DNA of 64,000 bases from Nostoc sp. ATCC 53789 (GTDB taxonomy: Bacteria > Cyanobacteriota > Cyanobacteriia > Cyanobacteriales > Nostocaceae), in NCBI RefSeq assembly GCF_009873495.1, contig NZ_CP046703.1, positions 2,542,001 to 2,606,000 of the forward strand. The letters run 5' to 3'. Shown here piece by piece: positions 37,423 to 43,869 of this stretch (position 1 is the first letter of the stretch; every line of letters starts with the position of its first letter). Position numbers and translations under genes: made by a program. The notes below the pieces were generated by a model. It was not told where the DNA came from. It saw nothing but the letters and a program-made list of their open reading frames with translations, and did not search any database.

Positions 37423-37428
37423 TAACTA
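37423..37428 (+). repeat. target-site duplication, right copy
   Basis: TAACTA follows the right inverted repeat. Its last three bases (CTA) are the TAG stop codon of the minus-strand gene at 37426-38547, so the duplication preserves that stop. Confidence 0.85.
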
Positions 37429-38547
37429 ACCTCCAAAGCCAGGAATTAAACGCTTGAGGGCACGATCGGTAACATCGCTATAGCGCAGTTCTCCACACAT
37501 AATCTGACCCATGATTTTGGCAGCAGAGGGATGCTTAACACCAACTTTGTAGCCAATACTAGGAAAGCGATAGAATGCTCCAGCTAATTTTTGTGCCCAA
37601 GCCATCTCAGTACCCCATTCTTCATTAATAGCTTCACTATATTTTTCTAAAGCGTTGATGTCACCAGAAAGGGCCTCATTAATGGCTCCTGCTGCAATCA
37701 AGCCGCTAAAAATTGAAGGACGAATGCCTTCTGCTGTCATAGGATAAACTACACAAGCAGCTTCACCAGCCAAAACAGCATTTTGGGTATGCAACTTTTG
37801 CTTTCCATCCCACAAGCAAAGGGGATAACCATACTTCTTGCTGGTTTTGATATCTAAATTAAACGATCGCGCGTATTCATCTAAAATCTTCTTAAAATCT
37901 TGGGGTTCGCCACCGCCAAACGTACCAATACCAATGGAATAACCATCCGCTTTCGGGAAGTTCCAAATGTAGCCATTTTTCACCAACCCCAACTCAATAT
38001 GAATTGTGGATTTGTCTTTCACAGTGGTGGAAACTTCTGCTTCCAAAGCTGCTGCTAAACGGCGTTTACGTTCTTTGAAGCCTAACCATTTTGCCATTAG
38101 CCCTTTAGCACCATCAGCCGCGATTAAGTAGCGACCTGTAATTGGCTCATTGGCTGTGTTAACTTGCCAATAGTCACCTTTAAATTCAATACCCGTTACT
38201 TCAGTATTATCTCGTAGTTCAGCCCCTTGCTTCTGTGCTTGCTGCACTAGGAAATGGTCAAAAATATCTCGTCGCACCATCCAGACTGGTTCTTCTGTGG
38301 CTATTTTTGCTTCCACTGGGTCGCCTAATTTCCAGGTAAAGCGAAAGGAGTCAGCTTTTACAGAAATTGCTGGGCTAAAATCAAAGTCAAACCATTGAGC
38401 GATCGCTGGAGATACACCACCACCACAAGGCTTATATCTTGGTAGTGATTCTTTTTCTAAGACTAATACTGAGCGACCCTGCTTGGCTAAATGATATGCA
38501 GCTGTTCCACCAGCTGGCCCAGCGCCGACGATGATGCAGTCATACAT
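37426..38547 (-). CDS. geranylgeranyl-reductase-family FAD-dependent oxidoreductase
   Basis: About 373 residues from the ATG at 38547 (MYDCIIVGAGPAGGTAAYHL); the open frame extends 21 codons upstream without support. The N-terminal Rossmann motif GAGPAGG binds FAD. YKPCGGGVSP near 40 and VVYPMTAEGIRPS near 280 match the geranylgeranyl reductase family. Members reduce prenyl side chains of chlorophyll (ChlP), tocopherol or archaeal lipids. The sequence differs from typical cyanobacterial ChlP at its N-terminus, so it is probably a paralogue of unknown substrate. An IS element is inserted exactly at its stop codon but leaves the protein whole. Confidence 0.82.
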   Translation of the reverse strand: MYDCIIVGAGPAGGTAAYHLAKQGRSVLVLEKESLPRYKPCGGGVSPAIAQWFDFDFSPAISVKADSFRFTWKLGDPVEAKIATEEPVWMVRRDIFDHFLVQQAQKQGAELRDNTEVTGIEFKGDYWQVNTANEPITGRYLIAADGAKGLMAKWLGFKERKRRLAAALEAEVSTTVKDKSTIHIELGLVKNGYIWNFPKADGYSIGIGTFGGGEPQDFKKILDEYARSFNLDIKTSKKYGYPLCLWDGKQKLHTQNAVLAGEAACVVYPMTAEGIRPSIFSGLIAAGAINEALSGDINALEKYSEAINEEWGTEMAWAQKLAGAFYRFPSIGYKVGVKHPSAAKIMGQIMCGELRYSDVTDRALKRLIPGFGG

Positions 38548-38589
38548 AAGGCTGAATTTTGGCTCCTGAATTAGTTGATTTTCTCTTGA

Positions 38590-38620
38590 GTAGGGGCACA
38601 ATTCATTCAATTGCCCCTAC
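38590..38620. repeat. inverted repeat related to the 1292-1325 palindrome
   Basis: GTAGGGGC (38590-38597) pairs with GCCCCTAC (38613-38620), with AATT-containing sequence between. It shares the sequence GTAGGGGCAATTCA, with one insertion, with the palindrome at 1292-1325. Confidence 0.65.
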
Positions 38621-38637
38621 TTTAATTATTTATCGAA

Positions 38638-38888
38638 CAGAATTCAGGAGTCAGAATGGGCTAAACGCCCCGCTACCGCTAACAGAATGAATTCTGTGCG
38701 AGTGGCGGATAGCGCAGCGTAAAGCCTTCTCTACGAGAGGCTGCGCCAACGGCATGGCTTCGCTTAAAGCGAGTCCACGAGCGTCTGAATAACCGGGTTT
38801 AAGACCCCCACCAAATCTACGATTTGGTGGTCTTTAATCAGTCGCGGGTCTGAATCCCCGACTGATTTATTCTGACTCCTGAATTCTG
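38638..38888. mobile_element. MITE-like element with perfect 20-bp terminal repeats
   Basis: CAGAATTCAGGAGTCAGAAT (38638-38657) is repeated exactly in inverse orientation at 38869-38888. The interior holds two more hairpins: CCACCAAATC/GATTTGGTGG near 38808-38830 and AATCAGTCG/CGACTGATT near 38837-38867. It also contains a TCTACGAGAGGCTGCGCCAA segment typical of Nostoc spacers. No coding capacity is seen. It lies between the flavoprotein gene and frr. Confidence 0.7.
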
Positions 38889-39001
38889 AATTCTTCTTCA
38901 AGTCTACTTACTTGTTTAATTTTTGTGAGATACCTAAAAAATGATAAAGGCTGAAGAATTTTACCATCATCCTTCAGCCTTTATGCTTCAGACTTTAGAC
39001 T

Positions 39002-39550
39002 TTAAACAGTCGTAATGTCTTTTTCTTTTTCTGCCAATAATGCGTCTATTTTGGCTGTATACTCGTTTGTGAGTTTTTGCAAGTCGTCTTGATGATCTTT
39101 TGATTCATCTTTGGAGATTTCAGAAGCTTTCTCCTGCTTGCGAATCGAGTCTATGGCATCGCGGCGGATGTTGCGAATAGCAACACGACCCTCTTCAGCG
39201 TACTTAGTAGCCATTTTGACGAATTCTTTTCGGCGATCGCTTGTCAAAGGCGGAATATTGAGCCGAATTACAGAACCATCATTGCTGGGAGTTAAACCCA
39301 CATCAGAAAGAGAAATCGCCTTCTCAATAATGTTTAGGGTGTTGCGCTCGTAGGGTTGAATTAGAATTGTCGAAGCATCTGGCGTGCTAATATTTGCCAG
39401 TGATTTTAAGGGTGTAGGCGAACCGTAATAGTCCACTAATACCTTATCTAATAGACTCGCATTGGCACGACCAGTGCGGATCGTGTTAAAAGCTCGTTGA
39501 GTTGACTCAACAGAACTTTGCATTTTGCTTTTCGCGTCAGCTAATATCAC
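39002..39550 (-). CDS. frr: ribosome recycling factor
   Basis: A 182-residue protein starting at GTG 39550 ([10 protein letters not shown]), with GGGAGG eight bases upstream. Typical RRF sequence is seen: [19 protein letters not shown] near residue 20, [14 protein letters not shown] near 60 and [19 protein letters not shown] near 110. RRF with EF-G splits post-termination ribosomes. The start overlaps the end of pyrH by 14 bases, so the pair is translationally coupled in the conserved order pyrH-frr. Confidence 0.96.
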   Translation of the reverse strand: MILADAKSKMQSSVESTQRAFNTIRTGRANASLLDKVLVDYYGSPTPLKSLANISTPDASTILIQPYERNTLNIIEKAISLSDVGLTPSNDGSVIRLNIPPLTSDRRKEFVKMATKYAEEGRVAIRNIRRDAIDSIRKQEKASEISKDESKDHQDDLQKLTNEYTAKIDALLAEKEKDITTV

Positions 39551-40265
39551 AAGAACCTCCCACAAGGGTACCGATGGATTCTCCCAAGACTGCTCGGTGG
39601 ATGTTACCTCGCACCGTTAGGTCAAATACCAGAATTGGGATATTATTTTCTTTACACAAGGCGATCGCAGTACTATCCATCACCCGCAAATCTTTGGCTA
39701 AAACGTGCGCGTAGGTAAGGCTATTGTAACGCTTGGCGTTAGGATAAATCTCAGGGTCAGCATCATATACCCCGTCTACTTTGGTGGCTTTAAAAATCAC
39801 TTCCGCATCAATTTCTGCTGCTCTGAGTGCCGCAGTGGTATCAGTAGTAAAGAAGGGATTTCCAGAACCAGCCCCAAAAATTACCACCCGCCCTTTTTCA
39901 AGATGACGGATGGCACGACGACGGATATATGGTTCTGCTAATTCTTGCATAGCGATCGCAGTTTGCACCCGCGTTTGCACCCCTATGTGTTCTAGCGAAT
40001 CTTGCAACGTCATGGCGTTCATTACCGTGGCAATCATCCCAATATAGTCAGCGGTTGCCCTGTCCATCCCCGCCGACGCTGCTTTCACGCCACGAAAAAT
40101 ATTGCCACCGCCAACAACGATGGCCATTTGAACGCCAGTGGCTATCACCTCTGCTACCTCTTGCGCTATTCCTTTGACCACTTCTGGATCAATGCCATAG
40201 CCCATGTTGCCCATTAAGGCTTCACCGCTCAGTTTGAGTAAAACCCGTCGGTAATTCGTTCCCAT
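39537..40265 (-). CDS. pyrH: UMP kinase
   Basis: A 242-residue enzyme from the ATG at 40265 ([19 protein letters not shown]), the standard length; the frame continues upstream without need. The amino acid kinase fold is shown by [19 protein letters not shown] near 60 and [19 protein letters not shown] near 140. It phosphorylates UMP to UDP with ATP, is hexameric, and is regulated by GTP and UTP in bacteria. It overlaps frr downstream. The neighbour upstream on the same strand is a thioredoxin-like gene 72 bases away. Confidence 0.96.
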   Translation of the reverse strand: MGTNYRRVLLKLSGEALMGNMGYGIDPEVVKGIAQEVAEVIATGVQMAIVVGGGNIFRGVKAASAGMDRATADYIGMIATVMNAMTLQDSLEHIGVQTRVQTAIAMQELAEPYIRRRAIRHLEKGRVVIFGAGSGNPFFTTDTTAALRAAEIDAEVIFKATKVDGVYDADPEIYPNAKRYNSLTYAHVLAKDLRVMDSTAIALCKENNIPILVFDLTVRGNIHRAVLGESIGTLVGGSCDIS

Positions 40266-40336
40266 GAAGTTACGCTTTATCAAAAAAGTTGCAATTGCCT
40301 CCAATTTAAGATAGCAGTTACAGGGACTATCTATGT

Positions 40337-40891
40337 CTAGTTACGCCAAATCAATGTTGTACCTATTGGTTCTGTTTGTGGTACGTCTATTGGCTGACCA
40401 AGAAATAGAGAGGCGATCGCAGTTCTTAAATATTCTTCTCCCACTGCTGATGCATCTTGGGGATGATTGTCAATTTTGCCTTTGTAGCGGACTATACCAT
40501 TGGCATCTATTAAAAAGGCCATTGGTGTTTTCGTAGCACCAAAACTTTGGGTTACATCTTGCGTCGAGTCCCACAGGTAAGGAAAGTTCAAATTGTGACG
40601 CTCGGCAAAAGCTTTCATATTTTCAAAGCTTGGCCTAGTTTCATGATTACCATCACTACCATTCATCCCAATTAGTGTGAAGCCTTTGGGGGCAAATTTG
40701 GCTTGAATGTTTTTTAACCTGCCTATATAGGACTCTACATAAGGACAGTGGTTACATAAGGAAATAACGCCCACTGCTCGGAACTTCTCAAGATAACGCC
40801 TGAGATGGTGTACTTGACCGTCAATTCCTGGCAGTTCAAAATCGGGTGCATAGCTCCCGATGGGAGTATCGATTGTTTCTAGTATATTCAT
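40337..40891 (-). CDS. thioredoxin-family protein with CNHCP motif
   Basis: A 184-residue protein of the redoxin/thioredoxin fold. It starts [22 protein letters not shown], a peroxiredoxin-like entry. The active-site region is [17 protein letters not shown] near residue 46, with two Cys separated by Asn-His (C-N-H-C). [20 protein letters not shown] near 120 contains the conserved cis-Pro region. Such proteins are cytosolic or membrane-linked oxidoreductases of unknown partner. No signal peptide is present. Confidence 0.85.
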   Translation of the reverse strand: MNILETIDTPIGSYAPDFELPGIDGQVHHLRRYLEKFRAVGVISLCNHCPYVESYIGRLKNIQAKFAPKGFTLIGMNGSDGNHETRPSFENMKAFAERHNLNFPYLWDSTQDVTQSFGATKTPMAFLIDANGIVRYKGKIDNHPQDASAVGEEYLRTAIASLFLGQPIDVPQTEPIGTTLIWRN

Positions 40892-41341
40892 ATTGTCTGG
40901 CTCGCAGAACTAGGAACAAGAAAAATGTTGTTAAATTTAGCGTCAGTTTCCAGTTGCAAACCACCCCTTAGCCGATGCCTCATATTCTGACAATGTTATA
41001 GACCAAAATAGCGATCGTAAATTGTGAATCTACTGAATCTAGCACTGATGCTAATTCACTCACATCTAAAAAAATGGCAAAAATATTACTCACATTTATA
41101 GAAGTGATGATTCCTAATGCTGACATAATCTAAGTTGTGAGGAAATTACCTCTATCAACAAGATAAAAACTCTTTACCTGGATAAAACTATCAGCCTAGA
41201 AACTTTTCTAGTGTATGTCTAAGTTATCACTAGACCAAAGAATTTTATTTGAAAATCTGATAAATTTTATTCAAATTCAAAAGAATTTTACTTACGCCTT
41301 GCTGCTGACGGGCTTTGACCCTTGTACTCATCAAATTTCTT
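40892..41341. other. intergenic between divergent genes, no gene seen
   Basis: About 450 bases of AT-rich DNA that should hold promoters for the thioredoxin-like gene (minus) and the hydrolase (plus). No clear operator or hairpin is seen. Confidence 0.5.
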
Positions 41342-42244
41342 ATGACAACCTCAAGTTCAAAAACAGCATTTACCTCTACAAAAACCTGGATTTGGCAAGA
41401 TTTCCCTATCTGCTATCAAACCCAAGGAACCACTGGGCCGGCTGTTGTCCTCGTGCATGGATTTGGCGCTTCTTGGTGGCATTGGCGGAAAAATATTCCC
41501 GTGTTAGCACAAAATTGCCGAGTTTATGCTATTGATTTGATTGGTTTTGGTGGTTCCGCAAAACCTAAACCTGGTGAAAAAATTACCTACACTCTAGAAA
41601 CATGGGGACAACAAGTAGCAGATTTTTGCCGTGAAGTTGTCGGCGAACCTGCTTTTTTAGTCGGAAATTCTATTGGCTGTATTGTAGCCATGCAAGCAGC
41701 TGTTAGCAACCCAGATATTGCCTTGGGAGTTGCATTGCTCAACTGTTCTTTACGGCTGTTGCACGATCGCAAACGTATAACTTTACCTTGGACTCGTCGT
41801 GTCGGAGCGCCTTTACTGCAACGCTTGCTTTCTATCAAACCAGTTGGTGATTTCTTTTTCAATCAACTTGCCAAACCGAAAACAGTGCGGAAAATTCTCC
41901 TGCAAGCTTATGCTAATCCTGAGATGGTGACAGATGAGTTGGTAGATATTCTGACTTCACCAGCAAGCGATCCAGGGGCTGGGGCTGTGTTTCTTGCTTT
42001 TACTTCTTATTCTACAGGGCCATTACCAGAAGACCTTTTACCACTGTTACAGTGTCCTGCAATTATCTTGTGGGGAACAGCCGATCCGTGGGAACCAATT
42101 AAGTTAGGGAGAGAATTAGCTAATTTCCCACAGGTACAAAAGTTTATTCCTTTAGAAGGAGTTGGGCATTGTCCCCAAGATGAAGCACCAGAGTTAGTCA
42201 ATCCGATTTTACTTGATTGGATTGGGGAGCAATCGGCAGTGTGA
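41342..42244 (+). CDS. alpha/beta hydrolase
   Basis: About 300 residues from the ATG at 41342 (MTTSSSKTAF); the frame is open further upstream. The oxyanion region is VLVHGFGASWWHW near 40, the nucleophile elbow is VGNSIGCIVA near 110 with catalytic Ser, the acid is in LWGTADPWEP near 248 and the His in GVGHCPQDEAPE near 275. The triad is therefore complete. It resembles plant and cyanobacterial hydrolases linked to chlorophyll or lipid turnover, but the substrate cannot be named. No signal peptide is seen. Confidence 0.85.
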   Translation: MTTSSSKTAFTSTKTWIWQDFPICYQTQGTTGPAVVLVHGFGASWWHWRKNIPVLAQNCRVYAIDLIGFGGSAKPKPGEKITYTLETWGQQVADFCREVVGEPAFLVGNSIGCIVAMQAAVSNPDIALGVALLNCSLRLLHDRKRITLPWTRRVGAPLLQRLLSIKPVGDFFFNQLAKPKTVRKILLQAYANPEMVTDELVDILTSPASDPGAGAVFLAFTSYSTGPLPEDLLPLLQCPAIILWGTADPWEPIKLGRELANFPQVQKFIPLEGVGHCPQDEAPELVNPILLDWIGEQSAV

Positions 42245-42360
42245 GATTCAGTTGAAAGCTTTTATTGCTTGCCACAGACACAAACTATGTAGAGAATACA
42301 TCTGGTAGCGGTAAAAGAGTAATTATTAAGTGCAAGTTTACAGAGAATTAGTATATGATA

Positions 42361-42385
42361 AAAGCCCGTTTTAACGGGCTTTTTC
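42361..42385. terminator. rho-independent terminator, possibly bidirectional
   Basis: AAAGCCCG TTTTAA CGGGCTTTTTC: a 7-8 bp stem followed by T5 on the plus strand, 117 bases after the hydrolase stop. The minus strand ends in TTTT as well, so it could also terminate the transcript of the peptide gene ending at 42557. Confidence 0.85.
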
Positions 42386-42556
42386 GTCTTTCAAGCTTAG
42401 TCTAAAACGCGGAATACAGAGGTACGCACTTGTTCTGCCCTGACTTGCAAACTCCGGCATATTTCTTGTCATCTATTGGTTTTTTAGCATTGGGAGTGGA
42501 AAGCCTTGTTGCAAGCATTTCAGACGGCAAAAAGTGCAAGTTCAATAGGCGATAGT

Positions 42557-42718
42557 TTACCACCAAGATCGGCGGCCGCGCCAACCGCCGCGCCAACCGC
42601 CGCGCCAGCCGCCGCGCCAGCCGCCGCCCCACCTGCGGACGTTACCTCCAGCTAAAAGCTCCTGTTGCTCTATGGATAGCTCGACAAGCAAATCGGATTG
42701 GATGGATTGAAACGACAT
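42557..42718 (-). CDS. double-glycine leader peptide with WRGG-repeat core
   Basis: A 53-residue peptide too short for standard gene callers. The ATG at 42718 follows AGTGAGG, a good ribosome-binding site. The leader, residues 1-25, begins MSFQSIQ, continues SDLLVELSIEQQELLAGG and ends in the GG cleavage site of C39 peptidases; it matches the leaders at 42951-43199 and 48993-49280. The predicted 28-residue core opens NVRR, then WGGG, three WRGG, one WRGR, and closes RSWW. By count it holds 10 Gly, 8 Arg and 7 Trp, no acidic residue, charge about +8. The DNA is a 12-bp tandem repeat. A Trp/Arg-rich cationic peptide suggests an antimicrobial, but this is inference. Gene predictors may instead call the overlapping false frame with ARRL repeats. 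Confidence 0.78.
   Translation of the reverse strand: MSFQSIQSDLLVELSIEQQELLAGGNVRRWGGGWRGGWRGGWRGGWRGRRSWW
42567..42625 (-). repeat. 12-bp minisatellite inside the WRGG peptide gene
   Basis: About four and a half copies of a 12-bp unit, GGTTGGCGCGGC or GGCTGGCGCGGC, encode Gly-Trp-Arg-Gly. The third-base differences (GGT/GGC) alternate between copies. The tract is far more GC-rich than its surroundings. Confidence 0.9.
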
Positions 42719-42836
42719 AATTGTTTGCCTCACTTTTGTACAGTGCAGAAGGATGGCTAGTGCCTTGATTGATACAGAAAAAGCTGTAGTGTAAAACTAT
42801 TTTGATCTGAAGTAAGTGGAGTTTACCTATCTTTAA

Positions 42837-42856
42837 CAAGGGGCTTAAGCCCCTTG
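42837..42856. repeat. perfect 20-base palindrome
   Basis: CAAGGGGCTTAAGCCCCTTG, 10-bp arms, lies between the precursor genes ending at 42951 and starting at 42718. No T-run follows on the minus strand, so it is a weak terminator at best; it could be an operator or attenuator. Confidence 0.7.
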
Positions 42857-42950
42857 TCTGGTTATAGGAGACTGCTCAAATTCTTTCTCAAAATTGAATT
42901 GAACTTGAGATAATTATATGAGCCTTTCTTTCCCCCACGAATTGCAAAGT

Positions 42951-43199
42951 TTAGGACAAACGTGGGATTTTACGGAGACTCACGATACCACGAATAAAGA
43001 ATCGGTTACCACGGGGGGATGTTCCTCCACCACTGAAAGAAGGCTCTTCACCACCCGCTCCTTCACCACCCGCTCCTTCATCACCTGAATTTTCATCACC
43101 TAAGTCTCCTTCATCGCCATTTTGTCCACCAGCCAGAAGCTGTTGTTGCTCTGTAGATAAGTCCACAAGCAAATCAGACATGGTACTTTGATTTGACAT
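42951..43199 (-). CDS. double-glycine leader peptide with acidic Gly-rich core
   Basis: An 82-residue precursor. The 25-residue leader begins MSNQST and continues MSDLLVDLSTEQQQLLAGG, nearly the same as that of the WRGG peptide. The 57-residue core starts QNGDEGDLGDENSG, continues with repeats of GDEGAGGEGAGGEE, then changes to a basic and aromatic end containing NRFFIRGIVSLRK. The acidic first half and the basic tail give a strongly split charge. GAGG sits about ten bases before the ATG, and an AGGTG/CACCT hairpin 26 bases upstream is shared with the gene at 48993-49280. It is probably exported by the adjacent C39 transporter. Confidence 0.8.
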   Translation of the reverse strand: MSNQSTMSDLLVDLSTEQQQLLAGGQNGDEGDLGDENSGDEGAGGEGAGGEEPSFSGGGTSPRGNRFFIRGIVSLRKIPRLS

Positions 43200-43225
43200 A
43201 ATTTTTTACCTCACTTACTAACATT

Positions 43226-43240
43226 AGGTGTTATTCACCT
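43226..43240 (-). promoter_or_regulatory. hairpin in leader of acidic-core precursor gene
   Basis: AGGTG-ttatt-CACCT, 26 bases upstream of the start at 43199, followed towards the start by TTAGTAAGTGAGG. The same arrangement, with a 7-bp stem TTAGGTA/TACCTAA, occurs at 49304-49323. It could be an operator or an mRNA structure beside the ribosome-binding site. Confidence 0.5.
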
Positions 43241-43453
43241 ATATTTTTAATAGTAATTATTTCCTGACAGTTTAAATTATTCTCAGGTTAGAAATAATAA
43301 TAGCAAAAATATTCCTTTTGACTCATGAAAATTTAAATAGAAACCAAAAAATAGCTTTATATTTTATATTGGCAAAACTGCACTAAATATTGATAATTTC
43401 CCCAAGTTTGATCCTGATTTAAAAAGTTAAAATTTGAACCGTCTAGGTTTTAT

Positions 43454-43489
43454 TAAAAAATGTAGAGGCACGAGTAATTGTGCCTCTAC
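43454..43489 (-). terminator. rho-independent terminator
   Basis: Minus-strand reading: GTAGAGGCAC, 8-base loop, GTGCCTCTAC, then A and T6. It lies 33 bases after the stop of the precursor at 43522-43839 and should end the hlyD-ABC-precursor transcript, leaving the downstream precursors with their own promoters. Confidence 0.85.
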
Positions 43490-43521
43490 GTGTAGGAGAT
43501 TTCTTTTCCAAAAGCTAAATT

Positions 43522-43839
43522 TTATGAGAAGATACTATTTAAGAGATTGGCAATTAAATTTTTCCATTTATCCTCTCCTAAACTAAAGTTTGGTAAACCA
43601 AATGTTGTGGAAGACCCAATAGTAAATTGTGACAAACTATATCTAGTTTTTTGTGAAGAAACATCACCACTTACAAGATTTAATGTATTATCTGCCGCAG
43701 TTTGGATATTAGTTTGCTGGATAAAAAAATTACTTCCACCAGGTATATTTGTGATTTGCCCAGCAGCTAGGGTTTCCTGTTCTTCTTCAGACAAATCCCT
43801 GAACCATTCAGAATTGGGGAATTTGGTATTTTCAGACAT
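43522..43839 (-). CDS. double-glycine-like leader peptide, larger core
   Basis: A 105-residue protein. Its N-terminus, PNSEWFRDLSEEEQETLAAG, keeps the L-S-x-E-x-Q-x-x-L-A pattern of the other precursors, but the site reads AG instead of GG. The core of about 78 residues starts QITNIPGGSNFFIQQTN and is rich in Asn, Ser, Thr and Phe, with amphipathic beta-like segments (TTFGLPNFSL). It begins 30 bases after the stop of the ABC transporter gene, so it belongs to the same transcript. Function as an exported peptide is inferred from the leader and position only. Confidence 0.72.
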   Translation of the reverse strand: MSENTKFPNSEWFRDLSEEEQETLAAGQITNIPGGSNFFIQQTNIQTAADNTLNLVSGDVSSQKTRYSLSQFTIGSSTTFGLPNFSLGEDKWKNLIANLLNSIFS

Positions 43840-43869
43840 AGTTTTATTTGCTTATACAAAGACTATTTT

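Noticed and set aside
42402..42632. 76-codon minus-strand frame with ARRL repeats, resembling an arginine-rich protein
   Set aside because: It is another reading frame of the 12-bp minisatellite. The frame of 42557-42718 has a proper ribosome-binding site and a double-Gly leader shared with neighbouring genes; this one has neither.
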